A stretch of DNA of 64,000 nucleotides, from NCBI GenBank assembly GCA_016191145.1, contig JACPPD010000003.1:124001-188000 (forward strand), given 5' to 3'. The position numbers and the translations under genes were made by a program. Under the pieces are notes generated by a model. That model was not told the DNA's origin. It worked only from the letters and a program-made list of their open reading frames with translations, and ran no database searches. Positions 32,537-41,616 of the stretch are shown in pieces (position 1 is the stretch's first letter; each line of letters starts with the position of its first letter). The DNA is from Ignavibacteria bacterium (GTDB taxonomy: Bacteria; Bacteroidota; Ignavibacteria; Kapaibacteriales; Kapaibacteriaceae).

Positions 32537-34771
32537 CTACTTCACCATCACTTTCCCCAATGAGCTCTCTCCGGTCGTAGCACTCTTTACAACAACAAGG
32601 TAGACGCCTGGCGGAACATAATTTCCGTGAATATCCCTGCCGTCCCACAATGCCTGTCGGCCACGCGTTTGCATAGCCCCTACCATGAAGCCGCCGACAG
32701 TGAGTATTCGTACATCCGAATCCTCTGCTAGTCCATCCAAGATGAGTTCGCCGTCAGTCTGCGGAGTGAATGGCTGCGGACGGAAGCTGAGCGCATATTT
32801 TTCTAACGGACGTATCGATGAGCTTTGCGCTACACTGCATCCAAATGCAGTTCCGAAGTATGCGATGCCAGTGTTTATATCAACGGCAACGCTTCTGATA
32901 TTGTCATCAAGTAAGGGGGCGTTACTACGCGTTATCGATGCAAGAACCTCGGTGCCATCCTCGTTTAGCACATAGACTCCTCCTGTAGTGGCAATCCATT
33001 TGTAATTCAATGCGTCAACATAAATATCATTAACAATGGCATTCCCAAGCGCCGGAATTCGCCTCAAATAGGGAAGTGTTGTATTGGTAACTGCCCAGGG
33101 TGAGGAAATAACTGCGGCGCCCTTTGGAGTTCCAATCCACAACGCTCCTGTACGGTCGGTTTTCAGCGCCGAGATTAAATTGTCCGGGATCTGGGAATTG
33201 GCCAGCTGAACCGAATTACAGATATCGTCAGATGAAGTACTCGGATCCTTTTCATTGAAAACAGTTATGCCATTACTGATGTACGAACCAACCCATTTAT
33301 TGCCTGCTTCGTCGACGGCGATGGTGCGGTAGGCAGTGTTCCCCGGATCGGCGCAGTTGTAATAACCCACAGAACTTCCATCAGTGTTGATGCTTATCAT
33401 CAATTGGTTCGACGACTGCTCGTTTACCATCCATGCTACACCCTTGTTGTCGAGAACAACATCTGCGCTGAGTACATACTTCGGGTCAATAGTTATCCCC
33501 TGTAAGGCCGAATTGTTGTTGTCGAGGCGCTTGACTTCCGGAATCGTGTCGGTGAGTTTGATTTCTAATGCGCCGCCACCCCATGTGCCTATGTACACCT
33601 TGCCGTTCGATAGTGCAGAAACCCGATAACATGCATCGGTTTTTAGCTCTGGTGTATTGGCTGTTGTGTAATTCGTCCACGTAGCGCCGTTGAAGTACGA
33701 TACTCCCAACCCTGTGCGAGGAGGGTCGACGTCGGTTGCAACCCACACACCTCCGTTGATATCAACATCGATGCCGGCGAACTGACTTGAAATAGGAGAG
33801 TTGATTGAAATGAGTTCGAGTTCGGCGCCGTCCCAAATCTGCATTGCCTTGTATTTAACAAATCCTATTATCACAATATTTTCATTTTGAACAATACTGG
33901 CATGACCTGTTAAGGGGCCTGTAAACGGAATCTGCAGTTGTTCAGTTGCTGTTAGGACTCCTGCCGAAGTAGATGCATACACATTTGAATTCGAAATTGA
34001 AAGGCCATTTATCAACGAAGGCGCTTCGAACAGCCTCACGAACGATGCGCCATTCCAGGTGTAGACAGAACTCCCTTCGGCAATGGTGAGCGTAGATCCG
34101 TCGGTATGGATAAAGCCAACGAGCGGATTAACCTTATCGCCAATTGTGCTGATAACAAACCATTCAGAAGGCAATCGCAGAGTTGCAACAGCCAGAGGGG
34201 CGACGGCAACGCCGGCATCTGTAGCCACCCAAATGCTATCTCGGAAGATAACGACACCATTAACTCTTGTCTTTTCCTGCAATGAACCGATTCTGTCTAT
34301 TGTTTCGATGAAGAGTTCTTTTGCGATGCTAAGAGTGACTACGCCAAAGTCTGTAGCGATAATTAGCGTGTCGCCTCGGGAAATCATATCGTTAATTCCG
34401 CGTTTCGGATATTCATTTGCACGAACGATATCTGTAATGTTTGTCCAGGTACTATCTTCGTTTACAATATCAAGCGCTCCATTGCCCCCTCCCACATACA
34501 CTTTCCCTTCGGGCGCACCATACACAGTTCTTGCATCCAGCGATTGAAGTGCGTTGATATTTCTGTACTCAGTAACACTACGAGATTCCGGATGAACTCT
34601 GAACACACCTCCCGAAGTTGCTGCCCACAGGTTTCCCTTCGAATCCAGCGATACATCGCGAACGGTCTGCAGAGACGATAGCGTAGACCAGTTCGTTAGA
34701 ACAACCGATTGCGAGTAGGAGAGGTTAGTAAGCAAGAGACTGCAAAGAAGAAACGCTGAGAGCTTAGGCAT
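32537..34771 (-). CDS. Secreted beta-propeller protein with T9SS-type C-terminal domain
   Basis: From ATG 34771 the product is 744 residues with a signal peptide (MPKLSAFLLCSLLLTNLSYSQ). The body has repeated propeller blades of the two-component-regulator type (GNLWAATSGGVFRV, GVWVATDVDP, NKWVGSYISNGITVF, GALWIGTPKGAAVI, YKWIATTGGVYVL). The last 85 residues (FRPQPFTPQTDGEL, RILTVGGFMVGAM, WDGRDIHGNYVPPGVYLVVV) are a FlgD/T9SS-like sorting region. It is probably a surface or secreted protein. The start overlaps ribH by 8 bases; an upstream start at 34795 or 34960 would run through ribH. Confidence 0.8.
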   Translation of the reverse strand: MPKLSAFLLCSLLLTNLSYSQSVVLTNWSTLSSLQTVRDVSLDSKGNLWAATSGGVFRVHPESRSVTEYRNINALQSLDARTVYGAPEGKVYVGGGNGALDIVNEDSTWTNITDIVRANEYPKRGINDMISRGDTLIIATDFGVVTLSIAKELFIETIDRIGSLQEKTRVNGVVIFRDSIWVATDAGVAVAPLAVATLRLPSEWFVISTIGDKVNPLVGFIHTDGSTLTIAEGSSVYTWNGASFVRLFEAPSLINGLSISNSNVYASTSAGVLTATEQLQIPFTGPLTGHASIVQNENIVIIGFVKYKAMQIWDGAELELISINSPISSQFAGIDVDINGGVWVATDVDPPRTGLGVSYFNGATWTNYTTANTPELKTDACYRVSALSNGKVYIGTWGGGALEIKLTDTIPEVKRLDNNNSALQGITIDPKYVLSADVVLDNKGVAWMVNEQSSNQLMISINTDGSSVGYYNCADPGNTAYRTIAVDEAGNKWVGSYISNGITVFNEKDPSTSSDDICNSVQLANSQIPDNLISALKTDRTGALWIGTPKGAAVISSPWAVTNTTLPYLRRIPALGNAIVNDIYVDALNYKWIATTGGVYVLNEDGTEVLASITRSNAPLLDDNIRSVAVDINTGIAYFGTAFGCSVAQSSSIRPLEKYALSFRPQPFTPQTDGELILDGLAEDSDVRILTVGGFMVGAMQTRGRQALWDGRDIHGNYVPPGVYLVVVKSATTGESSLGKVMVK

Positions 34772-35273
34772 GGTGCAGACCCGAATGAATTTCATGGAGA
34801 ACAGACGACATTTCGAGTGCCACATACGCGGCTTCAACACCTTTATTGCCCACACGGCCTCCGCTGCGCTCCCGTGCCTGCTCTTCTGTGTCCGTAGTGA
34901 GTACTCCAAAGACGCAGGGTATTTCCTCGTCGATTGCGATGGATTGAAGAGAGTTGGCAACAGGGCCTGCTATAAATTCGAAATGGGCGGTTTCGCCGCG
35001 AATAACAATTCCCAAAGCAATGACTGCATCGAACCGGTGCGTGCGTGCAAGCGCTGCAACTGTTACGGGGATTTCGAATGCTCCGGGGACGCGAATAACC
35101 TCGATATCACGGTCTCTTGTGCCACATGAAATAAGTGTGGTAACTGCAGCTTCGACTAACGAATTAGCGAGTTCTTCGTGCCATCTGGAGGCGACGATTG
35201 CAATGCGCTTATCCTTGCCGTTTGGATGCACAGCATACAGCGGCATGTTTTGTGTTGCCATATCATTTCCCAT
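34764..35273 (-). CDS. ribH: 6,7-dimethyl-8-ribityllumazine synthase
   Basis: Condenses 5-amino-6-ribitylaminouracil with dihydroxybutanone phosphate in the penultimate step of riboflavin synthesis, as an oligomeric shell. Motifs: RIAIVASRWHEEL (substrate Trp/Phe site), VPGAFEIPV, GIVIRGETAHFEFI with the catalytic His, and FGVLTTDTEEQARERSGG. ATG 35273 overlaps the PHP gene by 11 bases; ATG 35261 is an alternative that removes four residues. No FMN riboswitch is upstream, as expected for a gene inside an operon. ribA, ribB, ribD and ribE are not in the window. Confidence 0.94.
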   Translation of the reverse strand: MGNDMATQNMPLYAVHPNGKDKRIAIVASRWHEELANSLVEAAVTTLISCGTRDRDIEVIRVPGAFEIPVTVAALARTHRFDAVIALGIVIRGETAHFEFIAGPVANSLQSIAIDEEIPCVFGVLTTDTEEQARERSGGRVGNKGVEAAYVALEMSSVLHEIHSGLHHA

Positions 35274-36111
35274 GAAGTCTGCGTTGAATTGCTTTCGTAT
35301 GTATAGCTTCAGTTATTTCTTCTGTTGCTCCGAACAGACCGAAATTCTTTTCGTCGTAATCCCGGGAACCGTGAAAATCCGATCCGCCGGTAATGAGTAA
35401 GCCATGCTTCACTGCCAACATGCGATAGTATTCCCGGGTTACAGACCAGTGCGATGGATGATAAACTTCGATACCATCAATACCGGAAGCAACGAGCGAT
35501 AGAAACATCCGCGGATCCATGTATGTTCGTGCCGGGTGGGCTACAATGGCTACGCCCCCTGCATTCCGCACAAGCGTTACGGCCTGCCTGACGGTGAATG
35601 TTGGGCGCGGAACGTATGCGGGGCGTGAGCTGTCGAGGTAGCTGTCGAATGCTTTTTGAATCGACGAAACAGCACCGTTGCGCACCATCGCGGCGGCAAT
35701 GTGAGGCCGCCCGATGGTTGCTCCCGATGCAATCAATGTTACCTCGTCGAACGAAATCGGAATTTTCAGAGCGTTCAATTTCTCAACCATTTGTTTTGCT
35801 CTGTTGATCCGTTCATCTCGTTTCTCTGCTTCGTAGGCGTGCAGCTCATCGTTATCTGGATCTAAATGGTATCCCAGGATATGGATTTCCCTGCCCCCTT
35901 CAGAACATGAAATTTCGATACCTTCGATCACTCGGATATCGTGGGTTGCATTCATCTGCCGAATCAATCGGTGCGCCTGCATAGTATCGTGGTCGGTAAT
36001 TGCAATAGCCTGCAATCCAATGCTCCTTGCCTTGGTAAGCAACTGCTCGGGCGATAATAGCCCGTCGGAACATGTTGTATGTGAATGCAAATCAGCGTAG
36101 TGTTCTGTCAC
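35263..36111 (-). CDS. PHP-domain phosphoesterase (RNase AM/YciV type)
   Basis: A 282-residue PHP metal-dependent phosphoesterase. Members hydrolyse 3',5'-nucleoside bisphosphates or act as 5'-3' exoribonucleases. Metal-ligand motifs are visible: ADLHSHTTCSDG, ITDHDT, EGIEISC, GRPHIA, IVAHPARTY and GGSDFHG. The length matches family members. It lies between holA (9 bases upstream) and ribH (overlapping) in one minus-strand operon; the context says little about its substrate. Confidence 0.88.
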   Translation of the reverse strand: MTEHYADLHSHTTCSDGLLSPEQLLTKARSIGLQAIAITDHDTMQAHRLIRQMNATHDIRVIEGIEISCSEGGREIHILGYHLDPDNDELHAYEAEKRDERINRAKQMVEKLNALKIPISFDEVTLIASGATIGRPHIAAAMVRNGAVSSIQKAFDSYLDSSRPAYVPRPTFTVRQAVTLVRNAGGVAIVAHPARTYMDPRMFLSLVASGIDGIEVYHPSHWSVTREYYRMLAVKHGLLITGGSDFHGSRDYDEKNFGLFGATEEITEAIHTKAIQRRLHGK

Positions 36112-36120
36112 AAGCGTGTT

Positions 36121-37179
36121 TCAGTTTATCGTTTCTTCAAACATGCGCACAATCATGGTCTGCAGGATAATCGTTGGATCGGTTGATGAACTCTTTATTT
36201 CAGCTTCTGCCCGACGTAGCTCAAACAATGCACGATCGATCATGTTGGTTCCCAGATGATCGGCCGCACTTAAATATTCTCCAACAGCAAACAGGGGAAT
36301 TCCGGCTATGCGGGCAATTTCTGTATTGCTTGAAAGCGATCGGCATTCGACGATTTTGAACAATGAAAAAAAGTACCTCGTAAGCATTGTGATGATGAGA
36401 AGTTCCTGCCGGCTCGACTCTAACATCTTCATCATGATCTTCATGGCAAGAGCTACATCGCGCTTGCCGATGGATCTCTGAAGCTCGAAAACATTGTACT
36501 GCCTTCCGGTACCAACAACTTCGAGAACATCATCTTCGGTAACTACATCGCGGCCTCCCAGGTATTCGCTGAGCTTAGAGAGCTCCATGTCGAGATCTCT
36601 GAGCGATATCCCAACCTGTGCTATCAAACTTTCTGTTACCGTAGATGTAAGCCTTAGCCCCCTACCAGTAGCTCGCTTTGTAAGCCATGATGCAACCTGA
36701 GGCTCGCGCATCTGGGGAAATTCTATCCACGAGGTCTTTGAAAGCAATACGTTCGTGGGATACTTCATCGATGTGATTTTCTTTTTTGCAGCTGCTTCAT
36801 TTTTCTTCATCGACGCATGTATGCCGTTTGCAGATGGGATGGAAGATGTAAGAATCAGTATGGTCGACGCCATTGGATCCGACAAATATTCCGTAAGCTT
36901 ATCTGCCCCTTTTCGCTCTCGTGGCGTGTGTACCTTATCGAAATGCTTTACCCAGAGAATCCTTCGTTCAGACAGCATAGGGAACGACTTTGCAGTAGAG
37001 AGAATTGCGTCGATGGATATGCCATCTCCATCAATGATTTCCGAATTCATCCCCGATGGATCGAGCTGCGCCGCTGCCTCAAAGATCTGTGCGGCCGACT
37101 CCTCAACCAGCAGGTCCTCTTCGCCAAAGAAAAGCAGTACGGGCGGAAATGTACCTTTTTTTAGTATTGAATCAATCAT
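36121..37179 (-). CDS. holA: DNA polymerase III subunit delta
   Basis: The clamp-loader delta subunit, which opens the beta sliding clamp. The N-terminal segment VLLFFGEEDLLVEESAAQIF and central LTSSIPSANGIHASMKKNEAAAKKK, followed by VASWLTKRATGRGL and LSKLSEYLGGRDVVTEDDV, fit HolA, with the C-terminal helical domain to residue 352. Normal length. The start overlaps oppC by 4 bases (ATGA), giving translational coupling. The mixture of replication, transport and vitamin genes in one operon reflects compact layout rather than common function. Confidence 0.9.
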   Translation of the reverse strand: MIDSILKKGTFPPVLLFFGEEDLLVEESAAQIFEAAAQLDPSGMNSEIIDGDGISIDAILSTAKSFPMLSERRILWVKHFDKVHTPRERKGADKLTEYLSDPMASTILILTSSIPSANGIHASMKKNEAAAKKKITSMKYPTNVLLSKTSWIEFPQMREPQVASWLTKRATGRGLRLTSTVTESLIAQVGISLRDLDMELSKLSEYLGGRDVVTEDDVLEVVGTGRQYNVFELQRSIGKRDVALAMKIMMKMLESSRQELLIITMLTRYFFSLFKIVECRSLSSNTEIARIAGIPLFAVGEYLSAADHLGTNMIDRALFELRRAEAEIKSSSTDPTIILQTMIVRMFEETIN

Positions 37180-38213
37180 CGCTGTGATGTCTTCGGATCA
37201 AGCGCATCGCGAAGTCCGTCTCCAAACAAGTTCAGCGCTATCACCGCTATCGCCATTGCAAAGCTGGGGAATAACGTCATGCCCCAATTGGTTCCCAATG
37301 CAATGTATCCATAACCATCCTTAATCATCTGACCCCAAGATGGTGTAGGGGGCTGAACACCAAGTCCGATAAACGATAGCGAAGCTTCGGCAATGATCGC
37401 AGTAGCAAACCCTGCAGTCGCCAGAACAATAACGGGTCCGGCAGCATTGGGAAGCATGTGACGGAATATCGTCCTGAGCGAACCGTAACCCAGAGCCCGT
37501 GTTGCCTCAATGTATTCTTGTTCACGAATGCTGAAGAACTGTCCGCGAACGATGCGTGCAATGTCTACCCACGACGAAATGCCAATTGCTATGAACGTCT
37601 GCCAATATCCCTTTCCAAGGATAACGCTGAATGCTACAACGAGCAGAAGCGTTGGGAACGACCAAACAACATTCACAAGCCACATGATAACGTCATCAAT
37701 CCAGCCTCGGAAGAATCCTGCCAGCGAACCGAGTATGATGCCAATAAGTAATGCTATCGATTGTGAGATGACGCCAACCGTCAGCGAGATGCGCATGCCG
37801 TACACAAGGCGTGTAAACATGTCGCGCCCAAACCTGTCGGTACCCAGCAGGAACAGCGGTCTGTCCGACCATTCGTCCTCGGTTGCCCCTTGCAGTTTTG
37901 AAATGTGAATGCGGTATGGTTCTCCTGCAGGGTCCTTATACAAAATGCTGTCGCCATGTATAACGTATGAATCAACGGCGAGAATTACCGGACGTGATTC
38001 ATCAGATGGATTCGATTTGTAGATTACCGTTCCACGGAAACCAGCAGGCTTTACAGAATACTCAAGAATTTGAACATCCGGGTCGAACGGAGTAATTAAT
38101 GGCGCAGCAATGGCCATCACAATCATCACAATTAAGACAGCCAGGCCAATCATCGAACCCTTGTTCTTGCGCAAGCGTTTCCATGCAATCAGCCACAATC
38201 CTTCTCCGTTCAT
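37176..38213 (-). CDS. Oligopeptide/dipeptide ABC transporter permease, OppC/DppC type
   Basis: A 345-residue inner-membrane permease, the second half of a type I ABC importer channel. An N-terminal helix (about 22-45) is followed by a soluble insertion of about 75 residues (about 50-125), longer than in Escherichia coli OppC. Five more helices follow. The EAA loop is RALGYGSLRTIFRHMLPNAAGPVIV, and SFIGLGVQPPTPSWGQMI is a strong OppC/DppC signature. It overlaps OppB by 4 bases. No binding protein or ATPase gene is adjacent, so those must be encoded elsewhere. Confidence 0.92.
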   Translation of the reverse strand: MNGEGLWLIAWKRLRKNKGSMIGLAVLIVMIVMAIAAPLITPFDPDVQILEYSVKPAGFRGTVIYKSNPSDESRPVILAVDSYVIHGDSILYKDPAGEPYRIHISKLQGATEDEWSDRPLFLLGTDRFGRDMFTRLVYGMRISLTVGVISQSIALLIGIILGSLAGFFRGWIDDVIMWLVNVVWSFPTLLLVVAFSVILGKGYWQTFIAIGISSWVDIARIVRGQFFSIREQEYIEATRALGYGSLRTIFRHMLPNAAGPVIVLATAGFATAIIAEASLSFIGLGVQPPTPSWGQMIKDGYGYIALGTNWGMTLFPSFAMAIAVIALNLFGDGLRDALDPKTSQR

Positions 38214-39163
38214 TTCACTCTCACTTTCGGATCGAGGATGGCATACATTGCGTCGGCAATCAAATTTGTGAGGACGAAGATGACTGCAGTCAATAAAACT
38301 GTGCCCTGTATTACAGGGAAGTCAAGTTTTTCGATTGCGTTAAATGCGGCCAGGCCAATGCCTGGCCAATTAAAAATGTATTCAATAAAGTAGGTGCCTG
38401 CCAGAAGCCCGGCAAACCATGCGCTCACTGTTGTAACAACTGGGTTCAATGCGTTGCGAAGAGCATGCTTAAAAAACACCGACGTATAACCAAGTCCCTT
38501 TGCTCTGGCCGTTCTTACATAATCCTGACCTAATACATCAAGCATGCTGCTGCGGGTAACACGGGCAATGATTGATAGGGGGCGAATAGCAAGTGTAACC
38601 ATTGGCAGCACCAGATATTCAGCCCCTCTGTCCATGTAGCCGCTGTTGGGGAACCATTCCAATACGACTCCGAACAGCAGCACAAACAATAAACCGACTA
38701 CAAACGCTGGTACCGATATGCCGAGCAACGAAGTCGTCATGGTAAACGAATCAATCCACGTATTCGCACGCCATGCAGCAATAACGCCCAACAAAATGCC
38801 AAGAACCGTAGCAATAGCAATTGATGAAGCTGCCAGTATTGCAGTAGCTGGTAATCGTTCCTTAAGAGTTTCAATAACAGGACGGTTGGTAGCAATCGAC
38901 CGACCTAAATCGCCTTTGATAAGATTTGTTACATAGATCCATATCTGAACAGGAACCGGCTTGTCGAGTCCAAGCTGCTGCCTCATTGCCTCCACCGACG
39001 CTGAATCGGCTCTCTGTCCCAGCAGCACTCGTGCAGGGTCGCCCGGCGGCCTGATAAAAAAAGTTATAACGACCACTCCGATCAGAACCAATACCGTATA
39101 GCCAAGTTTTCGCGGAGAAAATATCTCAAGCAGCAGCGGAATTATTCTTGACGAGCTACTCAT
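38210..39163 (-). CDS. Oligopeptide/dipeptide ABC transporter permease, OppB/DppB type
   Basis: A 317-residue permease with six hydrophobic segments. Signatures include FFIRPPGDPARVLLGQ near the N-terminus, LGLDKPVPVQIWIYV, the EAA loop RAKGLGYTSVFFKHALRNALNPVVT and the end YAILDPKVRVK, all typical of OppB/DppB. It pairs with the downstream OppC-type permease to form the translocation pore for peptides or related solutes. Its start and stop overlap murI and oppC by 4 bases each. Confidence 0.92.
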   Translation of the reverse strand: MSSSSRIIPLLLEIFSPRKLGYTVLVLIGVVVITFFIRPPGDPARVLLGQRADSASVEAMRQQLGLDKPVPVQIWIYVTNLIKGDLGRSIATNRPVIETLKERLPATAILAASSIAIATVLGILLGVIAAWRANTWIDSFTMTTSLLGISVPAFVVGLLFVLLFGVVLEWFPNSGYMDRGAEYLVLPMVTLAIRPLSIIARVTRSSMLDVLGQDYVRTARAKGLGYTSVFFKHALRNALNPVVTTVSAWFAGLLAGTYFIEYIFNWPGIGLAAFNAIEKLDFPVIQGTVLLTAVIFVLTNLIADAMYAILDPKVRVK

Positions 39164-40011
39164 AATGACGTCTCGAAATGAGCGGGATCCAGCGTAACAC
39201 GAACGGGATCGTCGACGGGCATTCCCAGGAACTGCCTTGCCAGCATACCGAATGCCGGAGTGATGTCGGTTACATACAAGTCGATGTTCGTTCTGTGCAG
39301 ACCTTCACTCTGTTGTGCATCTACAATGTGCGCCGCCTCGACTGCAGTGCAGGCGCCGCAATCAACCAATGCAACGTTTGGCATTAGTTCATTCAGAAGC
39401 GGCGTCAGCACCGGATAGTGCGTACAGCCTAACACAAGCGTGTCAATTTCTTGTGCTATGAGCGGACGAAGGTATTCTTCGGCAATCAACCTTGTTGCAC
39501 GTGTATCAGTCCATCCTTCTTCGACAAGCGGAACAAACAGCGGACATGCACGACTGTGAATTGAAAGTTCTTTACCATTCGAGATTCTGCGCATGGCAAT
39601 AGCATAGGCATCCGATGCAATCGTGGCACGTGTGCCAATAACTCCGATGCGTCCGCTCACCGAAGTACTCACGGCTGCTCGCGCGGCGGGATCGATGACT
39701 CCAATGACGGATGTTCTGTTATGCGTTCCGCCTAAAGTTGTCAGATAGTGTTCGATGGTATCGAGTGCAACCGCAGAAACAGTATTGCATGCAACCACCA
39801 TCATCTTCACATTGTGGTGAGCAAGAAACCGAGCGCATTCTTGGGCATAGGTGCGGACGGTGTCTGCAGATCGGTTACCATACGGGACACGTGCAGTATC
39901 GCCGAGATAAATGAAATGCTCGTCTGGCATCACCTTTGTAAGGTGTTTTAACACCGTTAGTCCGCCGATACCTGAATCGAAAACACCTATAGGGCGTGTG
40001 TGAGACGTCAT
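39160..40011 (-). CDS. murI: Glutamate racemase
   Basis: Converts L- to D-glutamate for peptidoglycan precursors. The two catalytic cysteines are in VACNTVSAVAL and VLGCTHYPVL. The N-terminal GVFDSGIGGLTVLKHL and LGDTARVPYGNRS, and the RLIAEEYLRPL helix, are standard, as is the 283-residue length. It is the first gene of the seven-gene minus-strand operon and is divergent from the histidine-kinase gene with only 39 bases between starts, so their promoters must overlap or extend into coding sequence. Confidence 0.95.
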   Translation of the reverse strand: MTSHTRPIGVFDSGIGGLTVLKHLTKVMPDEHFIYLGDTARVPYGNRSADTVRTYAQECARFLAHHNVKMMVVACNTVSAVALDTIEHYLTTLGGTHNRTSVIGVIDPAARAAVSTSVSGRIGVIGTRATIASDAYAIAMRRISNGKELSIHSRACPLFVPLVEEGWTDTRATRLIAEEYLRPLIAQEIDTLVLGCTHYPVLTPLLNELMPNVALVDCGACTAVEAAHIVDAQQSEGLHRTNIDLYVTDITPAFGMLARQFLGMPVDDPVRVTLDPAHFETSL

Positions 40012-40050
40012 GCCGCAAAGATAGAGAACGGTTGAAGCCCACCGCTCCGT

Positions 40051-41583
40051 ATGTTCGTCGGCGTGAGGTTTACGCTCCGCACAAGACTTGCTTTGATGTA
40101 TGGCGCCCTGGTTGCATTAACCACGGTGGTATTTGCCGTTATTGCCTACCTCACAGTATCGAATGAGTTGTATCAGAATCTCGATGCATCGCTATATAGG
40201 GCTACAAGTTCGTTACTTGCCGTAATCCGCAAGGAACAGCAGCAAGTACAAAAGCCGTTAACACCTGTGCGCAGAGGATCGAGGAGCAGTAAGCAGGCAG
40301 ACATTTTTGAGTTTCTGCGCAGGAGCTCGATGCGCAACTTTGTAGGGCCGATACGTGTGCCCGATTCTGTTGCCGAAGACGTTGAAGATCCCGTGTGGAC
40401 AGCAGTGTATGAACACGTTCTGCTGAACTCCTCCACGTACGTGCTGCAGGTTGTGAATAAAACCGGAAGCATCGTTTGGCGATCCGACAATTTGCTTCTC
40501 GACAGTCTGCCGCGTTTTTCCTGGTTTGAAAGTCACGGTGGTAAAATTCAGGACGACCGCATCCTAACAAACTATACAGTTCGAGGCACACGTTACCGAC
40601 TGGTAGTGATGAACGGCGATGTGGCAGAGGTTGCAGCGGCCTATCCTGTGGCAGAAGTCGACGCCACACTACGGCGTCTGTTTGCCCTGATGCTGTACTC
40701 AATTCCACTCGTCATCATTTTCTCCGTAGTGGTTGGGTGGTTTCTTTCCCGACGTTCTCTAAAACCCGTCGACACAATTACGCGCTTGGCGCAGCGTATC
40801 ACTGCACAGCGGTTGTCGGAGAGACTGCCCGTTGCAAATTCCAACGATGAAATCACGCGGTTGAGCGCAATGTTCAACGACATGATTGCACGTCTTGAAC
40901 GCTCGTTTGAACAAGTAAAACAATTTACATCCGATGCTTCTCACGAACTGAAGACGCCGCTGGCAATTCTCATGGGAGAACTCGAGCTTGCGCTTCGGAA
41001 GCCCCTTACAGAAGAAAGCGTGAGAGCCACACTGGAGAGTTGTCTCGAAGAAGTTGAGAGACTCAACATAGTTGTACAGGGTTTGCTCGAGATATCGTAT
41101 TCGGAATCCGGTCAGGCTTCGATGGATACCGAGCTTTGCGATATGAGTCAGCTAGTTGCCGATGTCTGTACGGACATGACGCTGATGGCAGAGCAGAAGC
41201 ATATCGAGCTTCGGTATGCAATCAACAATAATTTATTTGTTGTGGGAGACAAGATTCGGCTGCATCAGATGTGTTTAAACGTTATAGAAAACGCCATCAA
41301 GTATACAGGCGATGGCGGTTGGATAAATGTAATACTCGACCAGAACGATGAATACATAGTGTTGTCGGTTGCCGACAACGGAGTTGGGATTTCGCAGGAT
41401 CAACTTCCATTCATATACGACCGATTCTACCGTGTAGACAAAGCCCGCTCGAAGAGCATTCCCGGCAGCGGTCTTGGTTTGTCGATTGTTCGGTGGATTG
41501 TAGAAGCGCACAAGGGAACAATCGAAGCATCGAGTGAAGAAGGCAAGGGCACAACGTTCGTCATCAGCATTCCACGTGCGTAG
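40051..41583 (+). CDS. Membrane sensor histidine kinase
   Basis: A 510-residue kinase with two membrane helices (about 13-35 and 210-232) around a periplasmic sensor of about 175 residues. HAMP domain (SRRSLKPVDTITRLAQRITAQRLSERL), HisKA with the phospho-acceptor His in SDASHELKTPLAILMGELELAL, and ATPase N-box NVIENAIKYTGDG, G1 VADNGVGIS, F-box FIYDRFYRVDKARS and G2 GSGLGLSIV. All catalytic boxes are intact. It resembles heavy-metal/phosphate-type OmpR-class kinases, but no response-regulator gene is adjacent, so its partner is encoded elsewhere. ileS follows after 33 bases. Confidence 0.92.
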   Translation: MFVGVRFTLRTRLALMYGALVALTTVVFAVIAYLTVSNELYQNLDASLYRATSSLLAVIRKEQQQVQKPLTPVRRGSRSSKQADIFEFLRRSSMRNFVGPIRVPDSVAEDVEDPVWTAVYEHVLLNSSTYVLQVVNKTGSIVWRSDNLLLDSLPRFSWFESHGGKIQDDRILTNYTVRGTRYRLVVMNGDVAEVAAAYPVAEVDATLRRLFALMLYSIPLVIIFSVVVGWFLSRRSLKPVDTITRLAQRITAQRLSERLPVANSNDEITRLSAMFNDMIARLERSFEQVKQFTSDASHELKTPLAILMGELELALRKPLTEESVRATLESCLEEVERLNIVVQGLLEISYSESGQASMDTELCDMSQLVADVCTDMTLMAEQKHIELRYAINNNLFVVGDKIRLHQMCLNVIENAIKYTGDGGWINVILDQNDEYIVLSVADNGVGISQDQLPFIYDRFYRVDKARSKSIPGSGLGLSIVRWIVEAHKGTIEASSEEGKGTTFVISIPRA

Positions 41584-41616
41584 ATTTGCACGATAGGCAT
41601 ACCACTAAAGCAGCAC

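Noticed and set aside
32537-34960. Longest frame for the propeller protein, starting at 34960
   Set aside because: It would run through most of the 3' part of ribH and place the signal peptide internally; ATG 34771 puts the signal at the N-terminus.
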